A stretch of DNA of 64,000 nucleotides from Mesonia sp. HuA40 (lineage in GTDB: Bacteria; Bacteroidota; Bacteroidia; Flavobacteriales; Flavobacteriaceae). The notes under the pieces are model-generated. The model was not told the origin of the DNA, ran no database searches, and was given only the letters and a program-made list of their open reading frames with translations. Below are positions 44,745 through 53,509 of this stretch, in pieces. The stretch lies in NCBI RefSeq assembly GCF_008017835.1, contig NZ_VRLT01000011.1, positions 1-64,000 of the forward strand. Direction: 5' to 3'. The translations under genes were made by a program, and so were the position numbers. Numbering within the stretch: position 1 is the first letter of the stretch; the number at the start of each line of letters is the position of its first letter.

Positions 44745-45404
44745 TTACACAATTGCGCCATCTACCATAGTTAATTTTCTGTCGGCCATATCGGCAAGTT
44801 CTCGATTGTGCGTTACAATTACAAAAGTTTGTCCAAACTCCTCTCTCAATTTAAAGAACAATTGGTGTAAATTATCAGCCGACTCCGAATCTAAGTTTCC
44901 AGAGGGTTCATCGGCCAAAATAACAGGAGGGTTGTTGATTAAAGCGCGGGCAACCGCTACCCGCTGTTGTTCGCCTCCGCTCATTGCAGAGGGTTTGTGG
45001 TTCGCCCTGTCTTTTAAACCAAGAAAACTTAATAATTCTAATGCGCGCTTTTCTAGCTGATTTTTAGGGGTTCCTTTTATAAATCCAGGGATACAAACAT
45101 TTTCTAAAGCGGTGAATTCTGGTAATAATTGATGAAATTGAAAAATGAAGCCTATATTCTCATTTCTAAAAGCCGCTAACTCTTTTTTACTAAGCTCAAG
45201 GATTTTTATTCCGTTTATTATTATCGTAGTATCTTCTTTTTTAGCTGGTTTGTCAAGTGTTCCTAAAATTTGCAATAATGTGGTTTTTCCTGCTCCAGAA
45301 GCACCTACAATAGATATTATTTCGCCGGCTTGAACTTGTAAATCTACAGCATTCAATACGTGAAAATCATCATAAAATTTATGTAAATTATGAACTTGTA
45401 TCAT
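44745..45404 (-). CDS. ABC transporter ATP-binding protein (LolD/MacB-like)
   Basis: 219 aa ATPase. Walker [10 protein letters not shown] (about 34-42), Q-loop, signature MSGGEQQRV (about 140) and Walker [13 protein letters not shown] are complete. The sequence belongs to the LolD/FtsE/MacB group, which pairs with FtsX-like permeases for lipoprotein or peptide export. No permease gene is adjacent, so its partner is not known; the MacB-type permease at 24.1 kb is one candidate in this window. Confidence 0.9.
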   Translation of the reverse strand: MIQVHNLHKFYDDFHVLNAVDLQVQAGEIISIVGASGAGKTTLLQILGTLDKPAKKEDTTIIINGIKILELSKKELAAFRNENIGFIFQFHQLLPEFTALENVCIPGFIKGTPKNQLEKRALELLSFLGLKDRANHKPSAMSGGEQQRVAVARALINNPPVILADEPSGNLDSESADNLHQLFFKLREEFGQTFVIVTHNRELADMADRKLTMVDGAIV

Positions 45405-45490
45405 GGACTAAATTTAAAAACTAATATATTTAGCTAAAATAATTGAATTGTGCTAAACGAGGCACAAACTTAAGGAAAAGCTTTAAAAAT

Positions 45491-46027
45491 ATGACACAAG
45501 AGGTTATTACTTTAGCCAACGGTTGCTTTTGGTGTACAGAGGCGGTTTTTCAACGATTAAAGGGAGTTGAGAAGGTGGTTTCGGGTTTTAGTGGAGGTAA
45601 GATAAAAAATCCGCCTTACCGCGAAGTGGTGCAGGGTAGAACTGGACACGCCGAGGCTATTCAGCTTTATTTTGATCCCACAATTTTAAGCCTTAAAGAT
45701 GTTTTAGCCGTATTCTTTAGCACCCATGATCCTACTACCCTAAATCGACAAGGTAATGATGTGGGTACACAATACCGTAGTGCTATTTTTTATCATTCAT
45801 CTGAACAAAAAGAAATAGCCCAGCAATATATTAAGTATTTAGACAAGCAGGTTTTTGAGGGTAAAATTGTTACAGAGGTGACGCCTTTTTCTGGTTTTTA
45901 TCCTGCAGAAGAAGAACATTATAATTTTTACAATCGTTTTCCAAATCAGCCGTATTGCCAATATATCATTGATCCAAAAATAAAAGTTTTAAGAAATCAA
46001 TTTGCTCATCTTTTAAAGGATAATTAA
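45491..46027 (+). CDS. msrA: peptide methionine sulfoxide reductase MsrA
   Basis: 178 aa from the ATG at 45491; an upstream in-frame TTG at 45443 would add an atypical tail. The catalytic Cys is in GCFWCTEAVF (residues about 11-20). GRTGHAEAIQLYFDP, the AIFYHSSEQ segment and EEHYNFYNRFP follow. It reduces Met-S-sulfoxide. Msr proteins rarely need a partner gene and none is seen. Confidence 0.95.
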   Translation: MTQEVITLANGCFWCTEAVFQRLKGVEKVVSGFSGGKIKNPPYREVVQGRTGHAEAIQLYFDPTILSLKDVLAVFFSTHDPTTLNRQGNDVGTQYRSAIFYHSSEQKEIAQQYIKYLDKQVFEGKIVTEVTPFSGFYPAEEEHYNFYNRFPNQPYCQYIIDPKIKVLRNQFAHLLKDN

Positions 46028-46056
46028 ACTGGTATAGTTTTTGAATTTTTCCAATT

Positions 46057-46350
46057 ATGATAGATCAAAAAAATAAAAAAAAGCTACTAATAAAAAGTTT
46101 GCTTTTTGACGGAATCGGAATGTTAAGTATGCTTATACCGGGTATTGGCCCTTTTTTGGATATTGTATGGGCGCCAGTTGCTGCTAAAAAAATGACCGAG
46201 ATGTATCCCGGAACAAAAGGTAAATGGGCAGCTGCCATAGTTTTTTTAGAGGAGATTTTACCATATACAGATGTACTGCCAACTTTTACTTTAATGTGGT
46301 GTTACCAGTACTTATGGTTATCTCGTTCAAAGCCGATAGAAGTAAAATAA
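46057..46350 (+). CDS. small conserved membrane protein
   Basis: 97 aa with two hydrophobic segments. The LLFDGIGMLSMLIPGIGPFLDIVWAP segment (about 16-41, in part) suggests a helical hairpin. Pro/Gly spacing and a short hydrophilic C-terminus recall small flavobacterial membrane proteins of unknown function. It starts 29 bp after msrA and ends at a hairpin terminator. Confidence 0.75.
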   Translation: MIDQKNKKKLLIKSLLFDGIGMLSMLIPGIGPFLDIVWAPVAAKKMTEMYPGTKGKWAAAIVFLEEILPYTDVLPTFTLMWCYQYLWLSRSKPIEVK

Positions 46351-46376
46351 AAAAAGCCACCTCAATTGGTGGCTTT
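46347..46376 (+). terminator. terminator after small membrane protein gene
   Basis: Nine-bp stem AAAGCCACC / GGTGGCTTT (46353-46361 and 46368-46376), preceded by an A-run and with only a short T-run. Confidence 0.6.
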
Positions 46377-46393
46377 CTATTTATGTAGAATAA

Positions 46394-46729
46394 TTATTCT
46401 TCTTCATCATCATCAGAAAACTCTTCTTTCAACTCAGCATCGTCAATTACTTTTTTGTTATTACTGTCTAGCTCTACAATAGGCTCGTCAAAATCTTCAT
46501 CTTCATAGTCATCCTCCTCAAAATTGGCCATGGTATTTTCTAGACGTGTGCTAACTTTAACCAAATAGATGGCATCCTCGGTTTTTACCTCTACTGCCTC
46601 TACGGTTTCATTTTTAGCATTTTTAAAGGTAATAATGTGTTTATCATCATACCCGTCTGGGTACTTGTTTACCAGGAGAGTCAGTATTTCTGGTGTTAAT
46701 TTCTTATAATCGACAATGACCCTTTTCAT
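46394..46729 (-). CDS. small acidic protein, unknown function
   Basis: 111 aa. The N-terminal half (KLTPEILTLLVNKYPDGYDDKHIITFKNAKNETVEAVEV, in part) is a compact domain. The C-terminal half is strongly acidic with clusters of Asp/Glu (EEDDYEDEDFDEP, FSDDDEEE). I recognise the pattern from flavobacterial hypothetical proteins. No catalytic motif is seen. It is transcribed on its own strand next to the DUF4258-like gene. Confidence 0.72.
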   Translation of the reverse strand: MKRVIVDYKKLTPEILTLLVNKYPDGYDDKHIITFKNAKNETVEAVEVKTEDAIYLVKVSTRLENTMANFEEDDYEDEDFDEPIVELDSNNKKVIDDAELKEEFSDDDEEE

Positions 46730-46803
46730 ATTTCTTAAGCATTTATTTTAGTTCACAATGATAAAAAAAACATGTATATTATTATAAAACAATTGGATTA
46801 TTT

Positions 46804-47175
46804 TTATTTTATTTCTGTCTCGATTATTCGAGCTTCATGGGTACAATTTTCAACTTTAATTCTTAATTCTTTATGCTCAATTTCGGCTTCAATTACATAG
46901 AGTTTGCAAGAATCTAAACTGGTATTACTCGCTCCAAAATCTACATTTCCAATTTGAAAAACTTTTCGCATATCGGCTGTGTCTATCTGTGCAGCTCTAA
47001 GCTGTTCTATAGTCTCTGCTTTATACACCAAGTTTTTTTGTCGAATATTTTTAAGCACTCTATCATTGGGTGAATAGTCGCAGGAGGTTCGCTTACCACT
47101 AAAAAAGAAAATAAGAATGATGATGCCAAAAAACAGTCCGACAGAATAATAGGCGAAACGGGTAATTAATTTCAT
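46804..47175 (-). CDS. membrane-anchored small protein (DUF4258-like)
   Basis: 123 aa. One N-terminal transmembrane helix (about 9-26) is followed by an extracytoplasmic domain with three Cys (SCDY near residue 32, DSC near residue 88 and NCT near residue 109). It resembles small flavobacterial proteins sometimes labelled DUF4258, but I am not certain of the family name. It starts 2 bp after the alanine dehydrogenase stop, so it is co-transcribed with it. Confidence 0.7.
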   Translation of the reverse strand: MKLITRFAYYSVGLFFGIIILIFFFSGKRTSCDYSPNDRVLKNIRQKNLVYKAETIEQLRAAQIDTADMRKVFQIGNVDFGASNTSLDSCKLYVIEAEIEHKELRIKVENCTHEARIIETEIK

Positions 47176-47177
47176 AT

Positions 47178-48374
47178 TTAAAAAATAAGTAAATGTATAT
47201 CTCTATAAGGTAAATCAAACCAATTAGCTATAGACCTATTGGTTAAAATTCCGTGGTAAAAATACAAACCATTTTTTAAACCTTTGTCACATCGCAAGGT
47301 ATTTTCTAGGCCTCCGTTTTCAGCTATATGCAATAAATATGGGGTGCAAATGTTGCTTAATGCTATAGATGCCGTTCGAGCAAATCTAGACGGGATATTG
47401 GGTACTCCATAATGTATAATACCGTGTTTTATAAAGGTAGGGTTATCATGACTGGTGATTTCAGAGGTTTCGACACAGCCACCCATATCTATACTCACAT
47501 CGATAATCACCGATCCGGGTTTCATTTGCTCGACCATTGTCTGGCTGATGATAATAGGGGCACGATGATTTCCGCGTACTGCGGTGATTACCACATCTGC
47601 CCGTTTTAAAGCTTTTAGTAAATATTTAGGTTGTAGGGTAGAAGTGGCTAATGGCCGACTTAGTTTATATTGTAGCGCATTGAGCTTGGTAAGAGAATTG
47701 TCGAAAAATCGCACATTAGCACCTAATCCCAGCGCTGCTTTTCCGGCGAATTCGCCAACTGTACCCGCTCCAATTACCACTACCTCAGCTGGTGGAACGC
47801 CATTGATGTTCCCGAATAACAAACCATTTCCTTTAGGTTTCGAAAGTAGTTCTGATGCAATGAGAACCGCTCCCGTGCCTGCGATTTCACTTAGCGCTTT
47901 AACTGCCGGATAAGAATCGTCTTGATCTTGAATAAACTCAAAAGCCAAAGCTGTAATTTTTTTCTCCTTTAACTTTTCAAAATAACTTTTATTTAAAGTT
48001 TTTAGTTGAAGAGCCGATATTAATGTGCTGTTTTGCTGCATATAACTGAGCTCCTTAAGGCTGGGAGGTTCAACTTTAAGCACGGTTGGACAAGCAAAAA
48101 TCTTAGCGGTATCTTTTGTTATTTCGGCACCTGCTTCAGAATAATCTTGATCGCTAAAATTAGTGTCTGCTCCTGCATTATGCTCAACTAGAACCCGGTG
48201 CCCGTGTGCCGTTAATGCCGCAACCGCATCTGGAGTTAAGCATATTCTTTTTTCTTGATAAGAGGTTTCACGCGGTAGGCCTATAAATAACTTACCTTTC
48301 CTTTTTTGAATTTCAAGGGTTTCTTCTTGCGGAATTAATTCGGAGTGGCTAAAAGGCGTATTGGGCTGACTCAT
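47178..48374 (-). CDS. ald: alanine dehydrogenase
   Basis: 398 aa NAD-dependent enzyme of the AlaDH/PNT family, converting alanine to pyruvate and ammonia. The N-terminal IGLPRETSYQEKRICLTP stretch (about 32-49) is typical and includes the catalytic Lys and Arg region. The Rossmann motif VIGAGTVGEFAG lies near residue 200. SIDMGGCVETSE follows near residue 293. An N-terminal extension of about 30 residues is longer than the usual AlaDH. Co-transcribed with the small membrane gene. Confidence 0.93.
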   Translation of the reverse strand: MSQPNTPFSHSELIPQEETLEIQKRKGKLFIGLPRETSYQEKRICLTPDAVAALTAHGHRVLVEHNAGADTNFSDQDYSEAGAEITKDTAKIFACPTVLKVEPPSLKELSYMQQNSTLISALQLKTLNKSYFEKLKEKKITALAFEFIQDQDDSYPAVKALSEIAGTGAVLIASELLSKPKGNGLLFGNINGVPPAEVVVIGAGTVGEFAGKAALGLGANVRFFDNSLTKLNALQYKLSRPLATSTLQPKYLLKALKRADVVITAVRGNHRAPIIISQTMVEQMKPGSVIIDVSIDMGGCVETSEITSHDNPTFIKHGIIHYGVPNIPSRFARTASIALSNICTPYLLHIAENGGLENTLRCDKGLKNGLYFYHGILTNRSIANWFDLPYRDIHLLIF

Positions 48375-48428
48375 AACAGATTATAGCTTAAGTATTATTA
48401 GTTCTAAAGCTAGCAATAATTATTAAAA

Positions 48429-48974
48429 CTACCTAAAGAGATCTTTTAATTGTTCCCAAACTGTTTTTTTTTGCATTAGATCCGCTTCAAGCTCATCGAG
48501 ATTGGTAGGGTTGATGCGCGTAATTATTCGAGCGCGTATTAGATAAATAAGCGGAATGGTGGCAAGCATTATAGGGAGTACATAAATGAGCTCGGTTTCA
48601 TCGGTAATTCTTAAATCATCGTTTAACACGCTTATAAGCTGAAATAAAAACATCCCTGTAGGGATGAGAATTACGTGATACCACCAATGTTTGCAAGTAA
48701 GAAACCAAATGACTAAAAGAAATAACGGAATAAATTTGGTCATCATGGTCCAAATACTCACATTTACCTTTTCATAATAATTGCTCTCAAAGGTAAAAAG
48801 AAAAGTTTCCCAAGTTTTTGAATCTGGGAAACTTTCGTATGAGTAAAATATAAAAGGAGTTGCCGCTACTGCTAAGGCAATATAACTACCCGTTAGAAGG
48901 GATTTTAATATCTTTCTTTTCGATTGTTGTGGTTTCGGTTTGTCCTTTAATGTTGTCTTCTGTTGTGTGTTCAT
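48429..48974 (-). CDS. four-helix membrane protein of unknown function
   Basis: 181 aa from the ATG at 48974 (an in-frame TTG lies one codon before). A Lys/Gln-rich N-terminal tail of about 24 residues is followed by about four transmembrane helices. A short cytoplasmic tail contains LDELEADLMQKKTVWEQL. It is not a family I can name. Its first 89 bases overlap the end of the upstream lipoprotein gene in another frame, which is unusual for two functional coding regions. Confidence 0.7.
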   Translation of the reverse strand: MNTQQKTTLKDKPKPQQSKRKILKSLLTGSYIALAVAATPFIFYSYESFPDSKTWETFLFTFESNYYEKVNVSIWTMMTKFIPLFLLVIWFLTCKHWWYHVILIPTGMFLFQLISVLNDDLRITDETELIYVLPIMLATIPLIYLIRARIITRINPTNLDELEADLMQKKTVWEQLKDLFR

Positions 48975-49050
48975 CAATGGCTTGAGGTGTACAAGATGTT
49001 GCTAAAAATACTAATGATACTGCTACGAAGATAAAGTTTTTAATTTTCAT
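48886..49050 (-). CDS. short lipoprotein
   Basis: 54 aa from the ATG at 49050 (MKIKNFIF). A signal peptide ends in a lipobox (LATSC), so Cys20 becomes the lipidated residue. The mature part is a Thr/Glu/Lys-rich tail of about 35 residues ending in KIPSNG. I recognise short flavobacterial lipoproteins of this shape, function unknown. It overlaps the next gene by 89 bases. A TAGATTTG -7 box lies at 49081-49088 upstream. Confidence 0.7.
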   Translation of the reverse strand: MKIKNFIFVAVSLVFLATSCTPQAIDEHTTEDNIKGQTETTTIEKKDIKIPSNG

Positions 49051-49080
49051 TTTAATAAGTTTTATTGTGATTTGTTGATA

Positions 49081-49088
49081 CAAATCTA
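49081..49088 (-). promoter_or_regulatory. -7 promoter box before lipoprotein gene
   Basis: TAGATTTG on the minus strand, 30 bases upstream of the lipoprotein ATG. At the 19-base distance a GTG stands in place of TTG. Confidence 0.4.
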
Positions 49089-49192
49089 TGAAGAAAAAAC
49101 TTATTTCCACGAATTTTCTTCGCCGTACCTTTGCAAACTTTTTTTGTAAAAAAAACTGCCTGTCAATGAGTTAACTAGCTTTTATTAATGGT

Positions 49193-49627
49193 TTACTTTA
49201 CCATATTTAACTGTTTTTTGTTTAAAATTAGGACTCTAGAAAATTCATTTTTTTTCATAATTTTTATAAGATAATGTTTTTTAGGTAATAAATTGGTGAT
49301 TTTTTGAGGCCATTCGATAAAGCACCAAGAATCTTGGTTTAAATATTCTTCGAAACCAATATCATAAGCTTCTTCTTCTTGATTGATACGGTAAAAATCA
49401 AAATGAAATATAGGTCCCGATGGAGAATGATATTCATTCACCAAAGAAAAAGTTGGGCTAGAAACGCGATCCAGGCTATCTAATGCTTTAACCATAGCTT
49501 TGATTAAGGTGGTTTTACCAGCCCCCATTTCGCCTTCAAATAAAATAGGCAGTGGTTCCTGCTTAATTTTGTCAATCAATTGTTGGGCGATTTGATCTAT
49601 GCTCTCAAAGGTGTAGGTAAGATTCAT
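49193..49627 (-). CDS. tsaE: tRNA threonylcarbamoyladenosine ATPase TsaE
   Basis: 144 aa from the ATG at 49627 (MNLTYTFESI); the longer frame would start in porX. Walker A EGEMGAGKTTLIK (about 31-43) is intact. SSPTFSLVNEYH and the FDFYRI motif follow. It is the ATPase partner of TsaB-TsaD, which installs t6A37 in ANN-decoding tRNAs. It begins about 10 bases after the porX stop and may share its transcript. Confidence 0.94.
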   Translation of the reverse strand: MNLTYTFESIDQIAQQLIDKIKQEPLPILFEGEMGAGKTTLIKAMVKALDSLDRVSSPTFSLVNEYHSPSGPIFHFDFYRINQEEEAYDIGFEEYLNQDSWCFIEWPQKITNLLPKKHYLIKIMKKNEFSRVLILNKKQLNMVK

Positions 49628-49637
49628 AATGTTTAAA

Positions 49638-51185
49638 TTATCGGGGTGAAAAAACAGCAAACGGAATAATCATTTCTTCTAAAGATACACCACCGTGCTG
49701 GTAGGTGTTTCTGTAATAACTTACATAATGATTATAATTATTAGGATAAGCGAAAAAATAATCAGACTTGGCAAAAATAAACGAACTACTCATATGTATG
49801 CTAGGCAAACCAAATTCTTTCGGGTTTTTAACCGCGATAACCTCTTTATCTTGGTAAGATAGACTCTTGCCGGTTTTGTAACGCAAATTTAAACTGGTGT
49901 TTTTATCTCCAATAACTTTTGAAGGGTTTTTGGCATTAATGGTTCCATGGTCGGTTGTGATGATGAGCTGGAACTTTTCTTGTTGAGCGCGCTGAATCAT
50001 TTCTAATAAAGGAGAGTTCTTGAACCAACTTTCGGTTAAAGAGCGGTACGACTTATCGGTTGAGGCTAACTCTTTTATCACTTCCATTTCTGTCTTGGCG
50101 TGCGATAGCATATCTACAAAATTGTAAACAACGGCCGTCAAATCATTGTTTTTTAATTGCTTAAAATCTTCAACTAGCTTTTTACCACTTTTTAAACTGG
50201 TTATCTTGTGATAGTCCATGACAAAGTCTAAGCCTAAACGTTTCATTTGTGCTTGTAAAAAATCTTTTTCATAAAGGTTTTTTCCTCCTTCGTCGGTGTC
50301 ATTAAGCCACCAATCGGGATGTAGCTTTTGCATATCGGCTGGCATGAGCCCAGAGAACAAAGCATTTCTAGCATATTGAGTAGCCGTAGGAAGAATACTA
50401 TAAAAAGAGTCTTCTTGTATTTTTTTAAAATATTTGTTTATTAGCGGCTCAATACTTTTGAATTGATCGTAGCGCAGGTTGTCTATTACTATGAGCAAGG
50501 TGGGTTGTTTTTTGCTTAAAATAGGAGCAATTCTCTGTTGAAACAAAGTATGCGATAAGGTTGGTGCATCTTCACCCCTTAGCCAGTTTTTATAGTTCTT
50601 ATCAATAAACTTAAAAAATTGATTGTTGGCCTCAGTTTTTTGAGACTCTAAAATTTCAATCATCCCGCTGTCCTCGATATGTTCTAATTGCAGTTCCCAA
50701 TACACGAGTTTTTTATATAAATCTACCCATTCTTCGTGGGAGTTGATCATATTCATATCCATGGCAATTTTTCTAAACTCTTGCTGGTAGCTGGCTGTGG
50801 TTTTTTCAGAAATTAACCTAGAATGATCTAAAATCTTTTTTAAACTGAGTAAGATTTGGTTAGGATTTACGGGCTTGATTAAGTAGTCGGCAATTTGGGC
50901 TCCAATGGCTTCTTCCATTATATACTCCTCTTCACTTTTGGTAATCATAACTACCGGTAAGTTGCTCTTTACCGATTTTATTTCAGATAAAGTCTCTAAT
51001 CCCGTTATACCAGGCATATTTTCATCTAAAAGCACTACGTCAAAATTATGAACAGCAACTTCTTCTAAAGCTTCGGCCCCGCTTTGACAGGTAGTGATTT
51101 GGTATCCTTTTTTTTCTAAAAACAGTATATGAGGTTTTAATAAATCAATTTCATCATCAATCCAAAGTATGCTAATTTTATTCAT
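49638..51185 (-). CDS. porX: PorX, response regulator with PglZ phosphatase domain
   Basis: 515 aa from the ATG at 51185. The receiver domain (about 1-120) has Asp10, Asp11, phospho-acceptor Asp54 (VVLLDENMPG) and Lys104. After a helical linker the PglZ alkaline-phosphatase-like domain includes VIDNLRYDQ (Asp235) and LPTATQYARN (Thr269), with TTDHG near the C-terminal end as metal site. The family controls the type IX secretion system with the kinase PorY and the sigma factor SigP, and it hydrolyses cyclic and linear oligonucleotides. No porY lies here. It is divergent from the HD gene across 34 bases. Confidence 0.93.
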   Translation of the reverse strand: MNKISILWIDDEIDLLKPHILFLEKKGYQITTCQSGAEALEEVAVHNFDVVLLDENMPGITGLETLSEIKSVKSNLPVVMITKSEEEYIMEEAIGAQIADYLIKPVNPNQILLSLKKILDHSRLISEKTTASYQQEFRKIAMDMNMINSHEEWVDLYKKLVYWELQLEHIEDSGMIEILESQKTEANNQFFKFIDKNYKNWLRGEDAPTLSHTLFQQRIAPILSKKQPTLLIVIDNLRYDQFKSIEPLINKYFKKIQEDSFYSILPTATQYARNALFSGLMPADMQKLHPDWWLNDTDEGGKNLYEKDFLQAQMKRLGLDFVMDYHKITSLKSGKKLVEDFKQLKNNDLTAVVYNFVDMLSHAKTEMEVIKELASTDKSYRSLTESWFKNSPLLEMIQRAQQEKFQLIITTDHGTINAKNPSKVIGDKNTSLNLRYKTGKSLSYQDKEVIAVKNPKEFGLPSIHMSSSFIFAKSDYFFAYPNNYNHYVSYYRNTYQHGGVSLEEMIIPFAVFSPR

Positions 51186-51190
51186 ATATG

Positions 51191-51198
51191 TATATTTG
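51191..51198 (+). promoter_or_regulatory. -7 promoter box of HD gene
   Basis: TATATTTG, 22 bases upstream of the chosen TTG start and 6 bases from the porX start on the other strand. The -33 position has ATG in place of TTG. Confidence 0.5.
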
Positions 51199-51219
51199 CG
51201 TTTAATTAAAATCGTTTCC

Positions 51220-52440
51220 TTGAACAATACAAACAAACTTAAAATATTTAACGACCCAATTTACGGATTTATTACTATTCCAAATGAGGGTATTTATGAT
51301 ATTTTAGAGCATCCGTACTTTCAACGCTTGCGCAGAATTTCGCAAATGGGTATGTCTTATTTAGTTTATCCAGGTGCACATCACACAAGATTTCATCATG
51401 CCTTAGGCTGCATGCATTTAATGCGAAAAAGTATAGAAGTGCTTCGTTTTAAGGGTGTTGCCATAAATGAAGAAGAAGAGAAAGCCTTGCTTATTGCTAT
51501 ACTGTTACACGATATAGGTCACGGTCCCTTTTCCCATGCTATGGAACATTCAATCGTAGAAAATATTGATCACGAATGGATTTCCTTGCGTTTTATGGAG
51601 GCTTTAAATCAAGAATTTAACCAAAGTTTAACGCTGGCTATCAAAATTTTCAAAGGTGAATACCATCGTAAGTTTTTTAAACAATTGATTGCAAGTCAAC
51701 TGGATATTGACCGACTTGATTACCTCAAGCGAGATAGCTTTTATACCGGTGTAGCAGAGGGCAACATAAACAGCGAGCGTATTATTAGTATGTTAAATGT
51801 AGCCAATGATGAGTTGGTAATTGAGCAAAAAGGAATTTATTCGGTAGAAAAATTTTTGGTAGCTCGTAGGCTGATGTACTGGCAGGTTTATTTACACAAA
51901 ACCAGTTTAGGAGCCGAGCAACTGTTAATTCGTGTGCTTAAACGCGCAAAAGAATTGGTGGCTCGTGGCGAAAAATTAAACGCCAGTGAAGCTTTGCATT
52001 TTTTCTTGAACCATCAAGTTACTACCGCAAGTTTTGATGCCGATGTCTTGAAACGATTTAGTAATTTGGATGATATAGATGTTTTGGCTGCAATGAAATC
52101 CTGGAAAGATCACCCTGATTTTGTCTTGCAAAATCTTTGTAGTATGCTATTGAATAGGGATTTGCTTAAGGTGAAACTGAAGAATAAATCCATTGGAAAA
52201 AAGAAATTGGCAGCCAAAAAAGAGAACCTAATGCAGGAATATGGTATTTCGGCACATGAAGCGGAATACTTTGTTTTTCATGGTAAGGTCAGCAATTTGG
52301 CTTATGATAATCACCAAGCCCCTATAAAGATTATGTATAAAAACCATAAGATAAAAGATGTAACCGAAGCTTCAGATCAACTGAATTTAAAGGCTTTGGC
52401 TACTCCGGTTTTAAAATACTATATCTGTTATCCAAAATAA
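51220..52440 (+). CDS. HD-domain phosphohydrolase (dNTPase-like)
   Basis: 406 aa from a TTG start at 51220 (NNTNKLKIFNDPIYGFI); the longer frame overlaps porX and precedes the -7 box. The HD site includes the HHTRFHH region (about 54-60), His97-Asp98 (LLHDIGHGPFSH) and DIDRLDYLKRDSF near residue 170. These resemble the SAMHD1/YdhJ-type dGTPase group. The exact substrate is unknown. It converges with nothing and is followed 34 bp later by lpxD. Confidence 0.87.
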   Translation: MNNTNKLKIFNDPIYGFITIPNEGIYDILEHPYFQRLRRISQMGMSYLVYPGAHHTRFHHALGCMHLMRKSIEVLRFKGVAINEEEEKALLIAILLHDIGHGPFSHAMEHSIVENIDHEWISLRFMEALNQEFNQSLTLAIKIFKGEYHRKFFKQLIASQLDIDRLDYLKRDSFYTGVAEGNINSERIISMLNVANDELVIEQKGIYSVEKFLVARRLMYWQVYLHKTSLGAEQLLIRVLKRAKELVARGEKLNASEALHFFLNHQVTTASFDADVLKRFSNLDDIDVLAAMKSWKDHPDFVLQNLCSMLLNRDLLKVKLKNKSIGKKKLAAKKENLMQEYGISAHEAEYFVFHGKVSNLAYDNHQAPIKIMYKNHKIKDVTEASDQLNLKALATPVLKYYICYPK

Positions 52441-52474
52441 TCAGAAATTAACAATTTTTTATATTTTTGTCAGA

Positions 52475-53497
52475 ATGAAATTTACTGCACAACAAATAGC
52501 CGAAATATTAGAAGGAGAAGTCGAAGGTAATCCCTTGGTAGAAGTTTCTAGTCTTTCGAAAATAGAAGAAGGAGAAGAAGAAAGTCTTACTTTCTTGTCT
52601 AATCCTAAATATGAAGCTTACTTGTATACCACACAAGCTAGTATTTGTATTGTGAATAAATCGCTTGAACTGCAAAAGTCAGTGAGCGCTACTTTAATCC
52701 GTGTAAACGATGCATACAAGGCATTTACACAGTTGCTTGCCTATTATAATGAGGTAAAGTTAAGTAAATCTGGAATTGAAGAGCCGCATTTTATTGGTGA
52801 GCAGTCGAGTTATGGTGAAGAAGTTTTTATTGGTGCCTTTGCTTATATTGGTAACAATGTGCAAATAGGAGATAAGGTAAAAATTTATCCGCACGCCTAT
52901 ATAGGAGATAATGTGCGTATCGCCGATAACAGTATTGTTTTTGCCGGAGCTAAAATATATTCAGAATCGGTTATTGGTGAAAATTGTGTAATACACGGTG
53001 GTGCTGTAATTGGTTCAGATGGTTTTGGTTTTGCTCCCGATGAAAAAGGAGAGTATCAAAAAATACCTCAAATAGGCAATGTAATTTTAGAAGATAATGT
53101 AGAAGTTGGTGCAGGAACAACCATTGATCGGGCAACCTTAGGTTCAACAATTATCCGTAAAGGGGTTAAGCTTGATAATCAAATACAAATTGCTCATAAT
53201 GTAGAGATTGGCGCACATACCGCTGTTGCTGCCCAAACAGGAATTGCTGGTTCAACCAAAATAGGTAAGCATTGTCTTATTGGGGGGCAAGTAGGAATTG
53301 TAGGGCATATTAAAATTGGCGATAGAGTTAAGATACAGGCTCAAACAGGTATAGGTAGAAACGTTGAAGATGATGAGGTGCTTCAAGGCTCGCCTGCACT
53401 TGGTTATAATGATTTTAATAAATCTTATGTGCATTTTAAAAATTTACCCAGTACTATAAAAAGAATTAACGAAATTGAAAAAAAGCTTAAAGATTAA
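52475..53497 (+). CDS. lpxD: UDP-3-O-acylglucosamine N-acyltransferase LpxD
   Basis: 340 aa acyltransferase, third step of lipid A synthesis; adds the N-linked 3-hydroxyacyl chain. An N-terminal uridine-binding domain (about 1-100) precedes a left-handed beta-helix of hexapeptide repeats (VKIYPHAYIGDNVRI and similar, about 105-300). The His in QIAHNVEIG (near residue 239) is the expected catalytic base. First gene of the lpx cluster; a second LpxD-like gene lies at 56.3 kb. A TATTTTTG box at 52462-52469 sits only 5 bases before the ATG. Confidence 0.93.
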   Translation: MKFTAQQIAEILEGEVEGNPLVEVSSLSKIEEGEEESLTFLSNPKYEAYLYTTQASICIVNKSLELQKSVSATLIRVNDAYKAFTQLLAYYNEVKLSKSGIEEPHFIGEQSSYGEEVFIGAFAYIGNNVQIGDKVKIYPHAYIGDNVRIADNSIVFAGAKIYSESVIGENCVIHGGAVIGSDGFGFAPDEKGEYQKIPQIGNVILEDNVEVGAGTTIDRATLGSTIIRKGVKLDNQIQIAHNVEIGAHTAVAAQTGIAGSTKIGKHCLIGGQVGIVGHIKIGDRVKIQAQTGIGRNVEDDEVLQGSPALGYNDFNKSYVHFKNLPSTIKRINEIEKKLKD

Positions 53498-53509
53498 GCC
53501 TTAATTACT

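Noticed and set aside
51169-51219. longer N-terminus for the HD phosphohydrolase
   Set aside because: It overlaps the porX start and lies upstream of the -7 box at 51191. The family N-terminus begins near 51220.
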